45,816 nucleotides of DNA from Kosmotogaceae bacterium UBA1373 (lineage in GTDB: Bacteria; Thermotogota; Thermotogae; Petrotogales; Kosmotogaceae), in assembly GCA_002305955.1 (NCBI GenBank), contig DBRH01000020.1, forward strand, positions 117,899 to 163,714, in the 5' to 3' direction. Position 1 is the first letter of the stretch, and the number at the start of each line of letters is the position of its first letter. A model generated the notes under the pieces. That model had not been told where the DNA came from and searched no databases. It saw nothing but the letters and a program-made list of their open reading frames with translations. This document shows positions 17,538 to 27,119 of the stretch, piece by piece. The position numbers and the translations under genes were made by a program.

Positions 17538-18992
17538 ATGCTCGATAAAATCGACCTGGAAGCAAGGCTAACGAGTAAGGAATACTCCCGGACCCTGGAA
17601 TCTCTGGAACTGCGGCTTGGCTTTCTCCAGCGGAAACTCAAGGAGAGATCGGTTCCGGTGGTTATACTCTTTGAAGGCTGGGAGGCGTCTGGAAAAGGTA
17701 CGGCGATAAACAATCTAATAATGCCCCTGGACCCAAGAGGGTTTAAAGTATTTCCCATGGCCGGCACTGGGGAAAACGATAGGTTTTATCCATATCTCTG
17801 GCCTTTCTGGAACCGGCTTCCCTCCGGTGGCCGGATAACGATTTTCGATAGAAGCTGGTACAAAGTTCTGCTCGATGAAGAAAAAGCGATGAGCGAAAGA
17901 GAGTTTCTGTCGCATTTGAAAACCTTCAACTCCCTGGAAAGACTGCTCACCGATTCAGGCGCCGTGATCATCAAGTTTTTTCTGCACATAGAGCGTAAAG
18001 AGCAAAAGAAGAGGCTTGAGAAGCTGGATTCAGATTCATCGACTTCCTGGAGGGTGAAGAAGAGAGACTTCCGCCAGAACAAGAACTACGAAACTGTGAA
18101 GATGCTCGTCGAGAAGGTACTGCAAGCTAGCGACACGGATATCGCACCCTGGTACATAATACCCTCGACCGATGAAAAGCTGGCCGCTGTACAGATAATG
18201 AACACCGTCGTGAACTGCCTCGAAAAGGCTCTTGAAAGAGACAATGAGGTAACCGGCACGGTCAATTCCTGGTCCGGTAACACTTCCGTCATCGATTCGC
18301 TCGACCTCTCCAAAAGTATAGAGAAGGATCTTTACGAGAAGAGACTGGCCGAAGCGCAGAAAAAACTGAGGGAGTATCAACATCTTCTATACAAAAAGAG
18401 GAAGTCGCTGGTAGTCGTTTATGAGGGTATGGACGCCGCGGGAAAGGGTGGAAATATAAGGCGTTTAACCGCTAAACTCGATCCCCGTGGTTACGAGGTG
18501 ATACCGATCGGTGCGCCTAACGATACAGAGAAGTCGTACCATTATCTCTGGAGATTCTGGACCAATATGCCAAAAGACGGACATATCGCTATCTTCGACC
18601 GCAGCTGGTACGGCCGCGTTATGGTCGAAAGAGTTGAAGGCTTCGCCAGTGAAGCGGAATGGGCCAGAGCTTACCGTGAGATAAACGATATGGAGGAACA
18701 GCTACACGATCACGGAACCGTCGTGGTAAAATTCTGGCTGCATATAGACCTAGATGAACAGTTGAAGAGATTCCAGGCGAGGGAAAACGATCCCGAAAAG
18801 CGGTGGAAAATTACACCCGACGACTGGAGAAACCGTGAAAAATGGGATCTGTATAAACCGGCGATAGAGGAGATGCTCGTTCGTACGAGTACTTCGTACG
18901 CTCCGTGGACCGTAGTGGAGTCGAACGACAAGAGATACGCCAGAGTGAAAGTCCTGGAGACTCTCGTGAAACTGCTAGAGGAGAACCTTTGA
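17538..18992 (+). CDS. Two-domain PPK2 enzyme (polyphosphate:AMP phosphotransferase type)
   Basis: 484 residues made of two tandem PPK2 domains, the class II arrangement that uses polyphosphate to phosphorylate AMP to ADP. Domain 1 (about 15-235) has Walker A EGWEASGKG (46-54) and DRSWYKVLL. Domain 2 (about 265-484) has EGMDAAGKGG (296-305), the lid-type GAPNDTEKSYHYLWRFW, DRSWYGRVMVERVEGF and WTVVESNDKRYARV. Domain 2 keeps the canonical residues. Domain 1 diverges after DRSWY, where the GR and ERVEGF residues are missing, as in known class II enzymes whose N-terminal half is inactive. Points to polyphosphate storage or energy buffering. Confidence 0.88.
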   Translation: MLDKIDLEARLTSKEYSRTLESLELRLGFLQRKLKERSVPVVILFEGWEASGKGTAINNLIMPLDPRGFKVFPMAGTGENDRFYPYLWPFWNRLPSGGRITIFDRSWYKVLLDEEKAMSEREFLSHLKTFNSLERLLTDSGAVIIKFFLHIERKEQKKRLEKLDSDSSTSWRVKKRDFRQNKNYETVKMLVEKVLQASDTDIAPWYIIPSTDEKLAAVQIMNTVVNCLEKALERDNEVTGTVNSWSGNTSVIDSLDLSKSIEKDLYEKRLAEAQKKLREYQHLLYKKRKSLVVVYEGMDAAGKGGNIRRLTAKLDPRGYEVIPIGAPNDTEKSYHYLWRFWTNMPKDGHIAIFDRSWYGRVMVERVEGFASEAEWARAYREINDMEEQLHDHGTVVVKFWLHIDLDEQLKRFQARENDPEKRWKITPDDWRNREKWDLYKPAIEEMLVRTSTSYAPWTVVESNDKRYARVKVLETLVKLLEENL

Positions 18993-19078
18993 GTGAAAAT
19001 ATGGACTACCAAAGTGTTATGTCTGCGTTTTTTGTTTCGATGTAGTCCCGGTGAGTGCACTATGCTGGAGAGAATAAA

Positions 19079-20386
19079 ATGAAAGCTATTTTGATTAGCC
19101 TGCTCTGTCAGGCGATACTATTTTACGGATATCTTTCGGCTTCGCTTGCGCTGGTGTTCTCCGGAGGCGGGGTCCGCAGCATTTACCAGCTCGGAGTCTG
19201 GAAGGCTTTGATCCAGCTCGGAGTGGAGATCGACGGAGTCTTCGGCAGTTCTGCCGGTGCGATAAACGCCGCCGCTGTTGCCAGCAGGGAATACGAAGCG
19301 GCCTTGCGGTTCTGGCAGGAGCTAGAGGTCGATACCGTCTTCAATATATCGGAAAAGACATCAGAACTCCTGAAAAAGGGCTTTGCCGAATGGAAATTCC
19401 TCGAAGCCCTGTCGCTCGCCAGAGAGGTAATAGATTCTCGGGGCATAGACTCCGGGCCTCTAGAAACTCTGCTGGAAAAAGTGCTCGACGAAAAGAGGAT
19501 CAGGAAATCAGGTATAGATATGGGCATAGTCGTCTATTCGTTGAGCCGCATGAGGCCGCTTGAACTATCCCTCCAAGATATACCGGAAGGTCTGCTCGCA
19601 GAGTTCGTTTCCGCCAGCGCCAACTTCCCTCTCTTCAAAAGGATCGAGATAGAATCTCAGATCTATATCGATGGAGGAATTTATAACAACGTACCGGTGA
19701 ATATGGCGATAGAGAGAGGCTATAGCGAAATAATTCTGGTGGATCTCCACTACAGAAGGCTCAAAGATTTTTTCGATATCTGGTGCGCCCACGGGAACGA
19801 AGAGATAGAACTCACTGTCATTTCCCCACAACACGACTACGTGGACCTCTTCGAGTTCAACAGGTCCGACCTGTCTAGAACTCTAGTTCAGGGATATCTA
19901 GATGCTTATTCGGCCATGGGCAAGATCTTTTCGGGTTATACCTATATATCTTCCTCGCCTGGAGATTTCAGGAAGAGATTCATGTCGCTTCGGGCCGACC
20001 AGATGAAAGAAGCGCTCGGCCTGCTTGGAATCGCTGAAGCGGGCGAAGACGGGGAGCATCTGTGGAAGAGTCTTGAAAAGTATATGGAAGAGGGCGGCGA
20101 TGTAGAAACCGCCTTTTTGAAGGTACTCGACAGATTCGCTTCGCTTCTAGGATTGGAGAGACTTCACCTCTACGACACGGGAGAACTACTGGGTATCATC
20201 TCTGGTGAAGTTGATGACGATCTTACGGTGAGTGGAAGGTATAATAACAGAGAGTACATGCAGATGGGCAGATTTCTCCGGTACATCCACGAGAACACCC
20301 GGGGAGACGGCTCCTCGCTTGAGATATGGAGCCTGATCACCGGTACTGTCGAAAGCCTTTCGGAAAGTAGTGGAGAATTGAACTGA
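19079..20386 (+). CDS. Patatin-like phospholipase with signal peptide
   Basis: 435 residues. A signal-like N-terminus (MKAILISLLCQAILFYGYLSAS) leads directly into the patatin core: oxyanion loop SGGGVRS (28-34), nucleophile S58 in GSSAG (56-60) and the Asp of the dyad in DGG (D198, IYIDGGIYNNVP). RssA/YlbK-like lipid acyl hydrolases have this core. The C-terminal 150 residues are not recognised. The hydrophobic start immediately before the catalytic fold suggests an exported or membrane-associated enzyme. The frame is open from 19055, but the ATG at 19079 follows GGAGAG and gives the better signal peptide. Confidence 0.82.
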   Translation: MKAILISLLCQAILFYGYLSASLALVFSGGGVRSIYQLGVWKALIQLGVEIDGVFGSSAGAINAAAVASREYEAALRFWQELEVDTVFNISEKTSELLKKGFAEWKFLEALSLAREVIDSRGIDSGPLETLLEKVLDEKRIRKSGIDMGIVVYSLSRMRPLELSLQDIPEGLLAEFVSASANFPLFKRIEIESQIYIDGGIYNNVPVNMAIERGYSEIILVDLHYRRLKDFFDIWCAHGNEEIELTVISPQHDYVDLFEFNRSDLSRTLVQGYLDAYSAMGKIFSGYTYISSSPGDFRKRFMSLRADQMKEALGLLGIAEAGEDGEHLWKSLEKYMEEGGDVETAFLKVLDRFASLLGLERLHLYDTGELLGIISGEVDDDLTVSGRYNNREYMQMGRFLRYIHENTRGDGSSLEIWSLITGTVESLSESSGELN

Positions 20387-20418
20387 AAAAGATCGATATC
20401 GCTTTAAGGAGGTTTGAA

Positions 20419-21759
20419 ATGTTCAGATTTCCCGGAGGATTGTATTCCGATGTAAGAATTGAGGATGTCTTTAAAACAGACATCTCCGTAACGCTCGACA
20501 GACTTGACAACATGAAAGAGCAACGCTACAGGGCAGCATTCATTAGAGTCTTCGACGGACGGAGGTGGTATTACAGCTCCACAACAGATATCGAGTCCAT
20601 TCAGAGAGAACTCGAAAGGCTGGCAGGACTCTCAAGTCCCGACCCGAACATCAATAACAACAAAGTCGTGAAAACTTTCGAAATCAACAAGGGCAGCTTT
20701 CTGAATTTCAGTGGTTCAAAGGATATCTCCAAAACAGCCCTGAAAGAGAAGATGGATCTACTGAGTCAGTACTTCCCCCACCTAAAGGTGAGCGAACCGA
20801 TAAAATTCTGGAGAGGCCAGTACATAGACCAGAGAGTCGTCAAAAGCTTCTATTCCAGCAAGGGCTCGGCACTGGAGTTCGATTACCAGAGAGTGGGCTT
20901 CAGGCTCTCCTACCAAATGTCCCTCGGCGAGGAGAAATTCATGGATCGTTATGATCTGGCCGGGAACGACATTTCCCCGCTGAAAGACAGGGGACGTGAG
21001 GTGCAGGAAAGAGTCAAAGGCTCGGAACACTTTCTCAAGAACGCCACGACTGTGAAACCGGGAAAATACACCGTAGTTCTGTCGCCGGAAGCAGCAGGAG
21101 TCTTCGCTCATGAAAGCTTCGGCCACAAGAGCGAAGCCGATTTCATGCTCGGCGATGAAACGATGATGAGGGAGTGGAGCATCGGAAAAAAAGTGGGCAG
21201 CGATGTCCTGTCGATCATAGACAATGGCAACCACCCCGGTGTAGGCTTCGTATCTTTCGACGATGAGGGTACCAGAGCACGTGAAACTTATCTCATAAAG
21301 GACGGCTATCTCACCGGAAGGTTGCACAGCGTGGAAACGGCGGCCGCACTGGGAGAACAGCCTACCGGTAATGCGAGGGCCGTGAATTTCGAATACGAAC
21401 CTATAGTTAGAATGACCACAACCTACATTTCACCGGGAGAGCTAACCTTCGACGAACTCCTCGAAGGAATAGAGACGGGCATCTACGTCGGTTCTCTCAA
21501 CCACGGATCGGGTATGTCGACGTTTACCCTGGCTCCCAACCAGGCTTTTATGATAAGAAGCGGTAAAATAGCCGAACCGGTCAGGATTTCCGTGATATCG
21601 GGAAGCGTCTTCCAAACCCTGAACGAAATAGAGGGCATTACCAGGGACTCCAAGATACTCTCATTCTCTCTCGGCGGCTGTGGAAAAATGGAGCAGTATC
21701 CGTTGCCGGTAGGTTTCGGCGGGCCGTATGTCCGTGTTAGATCTTTGAATGTACAGTGA
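20419..21759 (+). CDS. tldD: TldD-type metallopeptidase
   Basis: 446 residues. TldD carries the zinc site of the TldD/TldE heterodimeric protease that degrades unfolded peptides and, in some species, matures peptide natural products. The HExxxH motif is AHESFGHKSEAD (H231, E232, H236), followed by family segments GVGFVSFDDEGT, GYLTGRLHS, GNARA and NHGSGMSTF. The ATG has TAAGGAGGTTTG upstream. Its partner follows after nine bases, as in Thermotoga maritima. No small peptide precursor was seen nearby. Confidence 0.92.
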   Translation: MFRFPGGLYSDVRIEDVFKTDISVTLDRLDNMKEQRYRAAFIRVFDGRRWYYSSTTDIESIQRELERLAGLSSPDPNINNNKVVKTFEINKGSFLNFSGSKDISKTALKEKMDLLSQYFPHLKVSEPIKFWRGQYIDQRVVKSFYSSKGSALEFDYQRVGFRLSYQMSLGEEKFMDRYDLAGNDISPLKDRGREVQERVKGSEHFLKNATTVKPGKYTVVLSPEAAGVFAHESFGHKSEADFMLGDETMMREWSIGKKVGSDVLSIIDNGNHPGVGFVSFDDEGTRARETYLIKDGYLTGRLHSVETAAALGEQPTGNARAVNFEYEPIVRMTTTYISPGELTFDELLEGIETGIYVGSLNHGSGMSTFTLAPNQAFMIRSGKIAEPVRISVISGSVFQTLNEIEGITRDSKILSFSLGGCGKMEQYPLPVGFGGPYVRVRSLNVQ

Positions 21760-21768
21760 GGTGTTGAG

Positions 21769-23007
21769 ATGACAAAAGAGAGATATATGAGCCATTACGT
21801 TGAAAACGCGATCAAAATAGTACAGACACAGGTAAGCTCTATAAGGAAGAAGGACATAAAAAAGACTTCCGTAAGACTCTACGACGGCAAATGCATGGGA
21901 GTTGCCGGTGCCCTGGGAGACCAGAATGAAAAGGATCTGCTCGAGAGAGCCGAACAGTCGCTGAAACTAGAAGTACCTTATCCATTTTCGCCCGGCCGAT
22001 CGATGGAACGAGAAGAAGATATAGAGTCGGATCTCCAGAGAGAGTCGGAACTTCTCGAAGAAACGGAAGGGATGCTTGAAGCGCTCAGGGAAACTCAACC
22101 GGAATTCAGCTTCAGTCAGGTATTCAAGCAGAGCACTCTGGAGACGTCTATCGATAACGATCTGGGGTTGAACCTCAGATCCCGCAGAAGTTTTCTCAAC
22201 CTGACACTGGTAATAAAGGATAGAAATTCTTCCAACATAATGGACGCGGTAACAGGCTATGCAGGAAGAAGGTTCGATAGAGAGGGATTTCTGAACCTCA
22301 CCAACATGATCTGCGATGCTTACACAAAGAGAATACAGAGTTTTGAGGACGGTTACTACCCGGTGGTGTTCATTGCCGACGACACGACTTACCTTACGAA
22401 ATTCTACGAGGCGCTCCATGGAATGCTTTTCGGAAGCGGAGGTTCTCTATTCAGCGGAAAGCTTGGGGAGAAACTGTTCTCCGAAAACTTCACGCTCTAC
22501 CAGAGCAGGAATGCCGAGGATGGTTTCGAAGGTTCCTTCTTCGATACCGAAGGAAGCTTCAACGATGGAGATCTCTTCCCTCTAGTTGAAAATGGCGTAC
22601 TGAAAGCGCCTTTCACGGACAAAAAAAGCGCGGCGCTTTTCAACCTTCCTCATACGGGATCGGCTGGGGGAGAGTACGATGGGATCCCCGAACTCGGCTT
22701 TCCGAAATTTAAAATCAAAGAGTCCGAAAAGACCGCAAAAGAACTGCTGGGGGGCAAGAAGGGCATCTTCGTTCTCATCGCCAGCGGTGGTGACTTCACA
22801 CCGGACGGCCATTTCGCGACGCCGGCCCAGCTGGCCTTTCTCTTCGACGGAGAACGCCTCGTGGGGCGTTTGCCTGAGCTGAATATCAGCTCTCACCTCT
22901 ACGAGATGTTTGGAAATAGTTTCCTCGGAGTCTCGAGTAACAACCTCCTGGATCTGGAGAACTCCAAAGTCGCGGTCATGAGAATGAAAGCCGAAAAAAT
23001 TATTTGA
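21769..23007 (+). CDS. tldE: TldE/PmbA-type peptidase partner
   Basis: 412 residues. Paralogue of TldD without the HExxxH metal motif, which fits the non-catalytic TldE/PmbA subunit. Family traits are the N-terminal cap domain, SRRSFLNLTLVIKDR, the segment FTDKKSAALFNLPHTGSAGG (residues about 283-302) and the closing FIASGG-like FVLIASGGDFTPDG plus NLLDLENSKVAVMRM. Follows tldD with a GAGGTGTTGAG spacer and is surely co-translated. Confidence 0.88.
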   Translation: MTKERYMSHYVENAIKIVQTQVSSIRKKDIKKTSVRLYDGKCMGVAGALGDQNEKDLLERAEQSLKLEVPYPFSPGRSMEREEDIESDLQRESELLEETEGMLEALRETQPEFSFSQVFKQSTLETSIDNDLGLNLRSRRSFLNLTLVIKDRNSSNIMDAVTGYAGRRFDREGFLNLTNMICDAYTKRIQSFEDGYYPVVFIADDTTYLTKFYEALHGMLFGSGGSLFSGKLGEKLFSENFTLYQSRNAEDGFEGSFFDTEGSFNDGDLFPLVENGVLKAPFTDKKSAALFNLPHTGSAGGEYDGIPELGFPKFKIKESEKTAKELLGGKKGIFVLIASGGDFTPDGHFATPAQLAFLFDGERLVGRLPELNISSHLYEMFGNSFLGVSSNNLLDLENSKVAVMRMKAEKII

Positions 23008-23030
23008 AACTGGCCGATACTCAAAAGGGT

Positions 23031-23036
23031 TATAAT
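23031..23036 (+). promoter_or_regulatory. Candidate -10 box (TATAAT) for the methyltransferase gene
   Basis: Perfect TATAAT just after the tldE stop. TTGAAA at 23004 is 21 bases upstream, longer than optimal. Its position supports a start codon downstream of 23045. Confidence 0.45.
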
Positions 23037-23075
23037 TATCGTGTTAATCAAATGGTATTTGAAGAGGTGGAAGTG

Positions 23076-23738
23076 GTGGAACACGGTTACGATCGCAAAA
23101 AGCTGGAAGAGGAGTTCGACAACCTTCCCGAAGCATCTCCCATAGCAGATATAGATCCATTCAAGGGTGACATCATAGCCACGGTCGGTGCGATAGCTCT
23201 CGATTATCTCGACCTAGGTAGAGATGATGTTTTGCTGGATATTGGCACCGGACGTGGTAGATGGGCCGTTGCCGCGAGCCCTCACTGCAAGAAAGTCATC
23301 GGTATCGATATAAGCAAGAGAATGATCGAAGATGCCAGGTCGAACGCCGAGAATTCCGGTGTTACAAACGTCGAATTCTACAGGGGATCTTTCGAAGATC
23401 CTTCAGAAGAAGTTGACCTAAAATCTAAGGAGATAAACAAAGTCATAGCGATCTATTCGTTGCATCATCTAACCGACGCTATGAAATCCGAAACCTTGAC
23501 CAAATTCGTTTCCCTCATCCAGAGACCTGGAACTATTGTCATAGGCGACATAATGTGGTTCGACAATCCCAACAACCACCGTGACGAATGGGACGAAGTC
23601 TATTACGACGACAACGAAACGGACCATCCCGCGCCAATACATTTCATCAGAGAAGTCTTCGAAAAGGCCGGGGCAGACGAGATAGAGATGGTCCAGGTTC
23701 ACCCTCTGGTCGGCTTGATTTGCGCCCGCTTTCTCTGA
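23076..23738 (+). CDS. Class I SAM-dependent methyltransferase
   Basis: About 220 residues. SAM-binding motif I LLDIGTGRGRWAVAAS, motif II GIDISKRMIEDAR and a motif IV-like VIAIYSLHHLTD place it with UbiE/Methyltransf_25-type small-molecule methyltransferases; the substrate is unknown. The frame is open upstream to 23004, but GTG 23076 has GAGGTGGAAG at proper spacing and lies behind the TATAAT box. ATG 23052 is the alternative and would be almost leaderless. Sits ahead of the ferredoxin/aldehyde oxidoreductase pair by 16 bases and may be in the same operon. Confidence 0.75.
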   Translation: MEHGYDRKKLEEEFDNLPEASPIADIDPFKGDIIATVGAIALDYLDLGRDDVLLDIGTGRGRWAVAASPHCKKVIGIDISKRMIEDARSNAENSGVTNVEFYRGSFEDPSEEVDLKSKEINKVIAIYSLHHLTDAMKSETLTKFVSLIQRPGTIVIGDIMWFDNPNNHRDEWDEVYYDDNETDHPAPIHFIREVFEKAGADEIEMVQVHPLVGLICARFL

Positions 23739-23754
23739 TCTGGGAGATGAGATC

Positions 23755-24165
23755 TTGTCGAAACTCATGAGAGTGGTAAATCGAGAACAATGCATAGGCT
23801 GTTACAGTTGTATGAGCGCCTGTTCCAGAACGTGGGAAAATGCGCTCACGGTTGAAAAGTCGGCCATGAGAGTCAAGAACTATCCCGGAGTAGAAGGAGC
23901 CTTTTCAGTCAGGATATGTTACGGCTGCATAGAGCCGGATTGCGCAGCCGCCTGCCCTTCGGGAGCCCTAACTCCTAGAGAGGGAGGCGGGGTGAAATTC
24001 GAAAAAGACAGATGCATCAACTGCGGCGCATGCGTTAAGGCCTGTGTACCCAGGGCGCTTCAGTGGGATCTGGAGGAGCTTCGTCCCATCGTCTGCCATC
24101 ATTGTGGCATTTGCGCTGCTTTCTGCCCAAACAACGTTCTGGCGCTTGTGGAGGTGGAGAAGTGA
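23755..24165 (+). CDS. Ferredoxin-like 4Fe-4S protein, partner of aldehyde oxidoreductase
   Basis: 136 residues, rich in cysteine. Several 4Fe-4S cluster-binding stretches are visible: CIGCYSCMSAC, CYGCIEPDCAAACP, CINCGACVKACVP and CHHCGICAAFCP, enough for up to four clusters. This is the layout of DMSO-reductase-type or HycB-like electron-transfer subunits. The start is TTG at 23755 with GGGAGATGAG upstream; ATG at 23767 is possible. It overlaps the oxidoreductase by four bases, so it most likely carries electrons to or from that enzyme. Confidence 0.85.
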   Translation: MSKLMRVVNREQCIGCYSCMSACSRTWENALTVEKSAMRVKNYPGVEGAFSVRICYGCIEPDCAAACPSGALTPREGGGVKFEKDRCINCGACVKACVPRALQWDLEELRPIVCHHCGICAAFCPNNVLALVEVEK

Positions 24166-25931
24166 GACAATTCTGGATGCTCGAAATCGACCTGACCGAC
24201 GGAAAGTTCAAAAAGGTCGATGTCACGGGATTGTTCTCCGAATGGCTCGGGGGAACAGGCGTGGCCACCAAACTCCTCTATGATAACTGTTATCCCGGGC
24301 TCGATCCATACTCCCCTCAGGCACCGGTGATTTTCGCCATCGGACCTTTGAACAATCTTTTTCCGGTGATCACAAAGACCGTTGCACTTTTCAAATCTCC
24401 ACTCAACGGAGATCTGGGCGAATCCCACGCCGGGGGAAGACTCAGTCTGGCGATGTACGAGAGCGGTTACCACGCGATACTCATACGCGGGCGGGCTCCT
24501 TCTCTCTCGTATGTTGTCATAGAAAATGATACAGTATATATAAAACCGTGCAATTCTCTCAAAGAGATGTCGGCTCTAGCAACGGAGAGAGTCTTGAGAG
24601 ACAGCGAAGAAGGACTCGGCAAGAGAGCGATAGTGCGAATCGGCCCATCGGGTGAAAGACTATCGCCAATAGCCTGTGCCACAGTCGATACCTCGCGTCA
24701 CTTCGGACGACTTGGACTTGGAGGCGTTCTCGGCTCCAAGAATCTTAAAGCCATAGTTATCTCGGGCAGCAAATACTGGACTCTGGAGAAGAAGAGAGAA
24801 TATAATTCCCTTTATTTGAGACTGTATAAAGAAGTAGTTCAGTCAGATTCTATGGCAAAGTATCATGATCTGGGTACATCTATGAACGTCTATCCGCTAA
24901 GCAGGATCAACGGACTTCCAACGCGAAACTTTTCTCAGGGTTTCTTTGAAGGAGCCGACAAGATATCCGGTGAAGAGTTCGCCCGATCAAGGCTGTCCCA
25001 GCAAATCGCCTGTGCCGGCTGTCCGACAGGCTGCATTCACATGGCCACATTGAGGGAACCCTTCAACGAGCCCCATCACATGTACAAGACCATAAAAGTC
25101 TCGTACGATTACGAACTGATATACGCCCTGGGCTCAAACCTTTCGATCGATTCTACGGATATGATACTGAAACTACTTCTGTACGTTGAAAAACAAGGAT
25201 GGGACGCCATTTCGATAGGTGTCACTCTCGCCTGGGCGACCGAAGCCTTCCAGAGGGGACTGATAACGGAAAGAGAAACCGACGGTGTAGTGTTGAATTT
25301 CGGCGATGGGGAGGCTTATTTGAAAGTTCTGTCGAGGATAGCGGCCGGTAAAAATCAATTCTTCAAAGACCTTGAAAGGGGGGCCGATTACTGTTCGAAG
25401 AAGTACGGCGGAAAAGATCTCTCCATTACATTCAACTCCAACGAGGCGCCCGGTTATGTCACCGGTCCATTCGCTTTCATAGGTTACGCCACCGGTGTCC
25501 GTCATTCACATCTGGACAACGCCGGTTATTCTCTGGACCAGAAGGCGGCCACTAGGCCCGTGGATTTCGAGAGAACGATCCTGGAAATGTACGAAGAGGG
25601 TGTATGGAGGATGATTCTCAACTCGTTAGTCGCCTGTCTCTTCTCAAGGAAAATCTACGACATTAACACGATAGTCGAATCATTAAGTGCCGTAGGAATA
25701 GACTGGAGCGCTGACAGATTGACGGCCCTTTCCCACAGGATTCACGGTCTTAAATACCTTTTTAAGGAACGGAACGGATTCACGCTCGACAAACTCACCC
25801 TGCCGGAGAAACTCTCCCGTGTATATATGACCAACGGAAAGGTTGACGAAGAGAGATTCAGAAAGGGGCTCGAGCTGTACGGAAAGCTTGTCGAAAAAGA
25901 TACGCAACTGCCGATTCTGGACCCGGATTGA
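24162..25931 (+). CDS. Tungsten-dependent aldehyde:ferredoxin oxidoreductase family protein
   Basis: 589 residues, close to the usual 600. The family oxidises aldehydes to acids with a tungsten-pterin and one 4Fe-4S cluster, or works in reverse. The N-terminal domain shows YDNCYPGLDPYSPQAP and FAIGPLNNLFP, then SHAGGRLSLAMYESGYHAILIRG. The cluster ligands are C284, C287 and C291 (CAGCPTGC), with C492 as the fourth (NSLVACLF). The pterin region includes HFGRLGLGGVLGSKNLKAI. The start is a GTG that overlaps the ferredoxin stop by four bases, with GGAGGTGG ahead. Substrate not predictable; it could be a WOR- or AOR-type member. Confidence 0.9.
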   Translation: MRQFWMLEIDLTDGKFKKVDVTGLFSEWLGGTGVATKLLYDNCYPGLDPYSPQAPVIFAIGPLNNLFPVITKTVALFKSPLNGDLGESHAGGRLSLAMYESGYHAILIRGRAPSLSYVVIENDTVYIKPCNSLKEMSALATERVLRDSEEGLGKRAIVRIGPSGERLSPIACATVDTSRHFGRLGLGGVLGSKNLKAIVISGSKYWTLEKKREYNSLYLRLYKEVVQSDSMAKYHDLGTSMNVYPLSRINGLPTRNFSQGFFEGADKISGEEFARSRLSQQIACAGCPTGCIHMATLREPFNEPHHMYKTIKVSYDYELIYALGSNLSIDSTDMILKLLLYVEKQGWDAISIGVTLAWATEAFQRGLITERETDGVVLNFGDGEAYLKVLSRIAAGKNQFFKDLERGADYCSKKYGGKDLSITFNSNEAPGYVTGPFAFIGYATGVRHSHLDNAGYSLDQKAATRPVDFERTILEMYEEGVWRMILNSLVACLFSRKIYDINTIVESLSAVGIDWSADRLTALSHRIHGLKYLFKERNGFTLDKLTLPEKLSRVYMTNGKVDEERFRKGLELYGKLVEKDTQLPILDPD

Positions 25932-25946
25932 TCCAGGTCCAGAATC
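25913..25946. terminator. 11-bp inverted repeat between convergent genes
   Basis: GATTCTGGACC (25913-25923) and GGTCCAGAATC (25936-25946) are perfect complements around a 12-base loop. The stem includes the last codons of the oxidoreductase, and its stop lies in the loop. There is no U-run on either strand, so it may protect the 3' end or act as a weak terminator. Confidence 0.4.
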
Positions 25947-25974
25947 AACACGTATGAACTCAGTCGATAACTCC

Positions 25975-26979
25975 TTATTCTTTGACCGTCACCTTCGAGC
26001 CGAATATGCCCTTTCCAGGATCGAAGCCGCGTTTCAACGCCAGCTCGTTGGCGATCTTTTGAAGGACGGCCATCATGGGAATCGGAGCGATGACCTCGGG
26101 AAGCCCGACCGACACCCTGATGCTTCTCTCACAAGCGGACTGGAAATTGGTCAGAGTTATCAGTTCGCATTTCTGTTGAATATCTCTGTGAAGCTCTTCC
26201 ATTAAAGCGGCCGTTTCTCCAGACGGGTTCATAGTCATGACGACGGGTCTGTCGTTCAACAACTCCACCGGGCCGTGTCTGAAGGCCGCACCGGAATAGA
26301 AAACGAGACTTAGTTTCGCAACCTCGGCGAACATGAGTCGGGCCATCTTCGCCACGCCAATTCCATAGCCTCGTGTTACGAGTATCCTCTCCCTCTTGCC
26401 GGCAAGCAGTTCGACCAGATGGGTTACATCTGTTTCGAAGGCCTCTTCGATCGATTCCGGCAGCTTGGAGAAGTCGATCACGGTTCCCGACCAGGCCAGA
26501 GCCATGAGAAGAGTGGTCACGATGCTGTTGGTGAAGGTCTTCGTCGCTCCCATCGATCTCTCTTTGCCCGCATGAAGCGGGAAAACCTTTTCTTTTGCGA
26601 GTCTTTTGCCGGCAGTACTCAACGGATTGTTGGTTACGAGGGCCATTTTGTCGAGAAGGCCGATATTATCGTCCATGAATCTCAACAACTCTGCACTCTC
26701 TCCCGATTGACTTATCGGGACGATCGTACCGTAATTCTTGAGAAGGTCCGGGGAGGAATAGGAAATCAGCTCGGACATTTCCACACTGTCGCTATCTATT
26801 CCCCGGGAACGTAGAAAAGCCGTCGCAACGCTACCGGCATGAAGCGAAGCTCCCATGCCCGTGAAAAGAACCCTCGAGCTGTCCAGTTTCCGGGATTTTC
26901 CGCTTATCTCGTCTGCGGAACTCAAGAGAAGTCTAACTGCTTCGGGCTGTTCCATAAAATCTTGCTTGAATTGTGACAT
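25975..26979 (-). CDS. SIS-domain sugar isomerase/deaminase (GlmS C-terminal-like)
   Basis: 334 residues, two SIS domains without a glutaminase domain. First SIS: FTGMGASLHAGSVA, then PISQSGESAELLRF (the SxSGxS/T phosphosugar motif) and a TNNPLSTAGK segment. Second SIS: VTRGYGIGVAKMARLMFAEVAKL and GAAFRHGPVELL (the conserved RHGP). The C-terminus IPMMAVLQKIANELALKRGFDPGKG is typical for GlmS-like and AgaS/FrlB-type amino-sugar or glycated-amine deglycases. Substrate unknown. Two ATGs are close; the one at 26979 is better spaced behind AAAGG than that at 26988. Transcribed divergently from the hydrolase gene. Confidence 0.8.
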   Translation of the reverse strand: MSQFKQDFMEQPEAVRLLLSSADEISGKSRKLDSSRVLFTGMGASLHAGSVATAFLRSRGIDSDSVEMSELISYSSPDLLKNYGTIVPISQSGESAELLRFMDDNIGLLDKMALVTNNPLSTAGKRLAKEKVFPLHAGKERSMGATKTFTNSIVTTLLMALAWSGTVIDFSKLPESIEEAFETDVTHLVELLAGKRERILVTRGYGIGVAKMARLMFAEVAKLSLVFYSGAAFRHGPVELLNDRPVVMTMNPSGETAALMEELHRDIQQKCELITLTNFQSACERSIRVSVGLPEVIAPIPMMAVLQKIANELALKRGFDPGKGIFGSKVTVKE

Positions 26980-27119
26980 CAAACCCATCCTTTCAGAAGT
27001 TATTTATCGCTGGAAGGTGCTATCTATTTCCATGCTCATGCTTCATTTCAATATCAGTTTACCACCACATCCGGGAAAAAACCGACCGGAAGTGTAATAA
27101 TCGTTGAGGAGGTGAGGTA

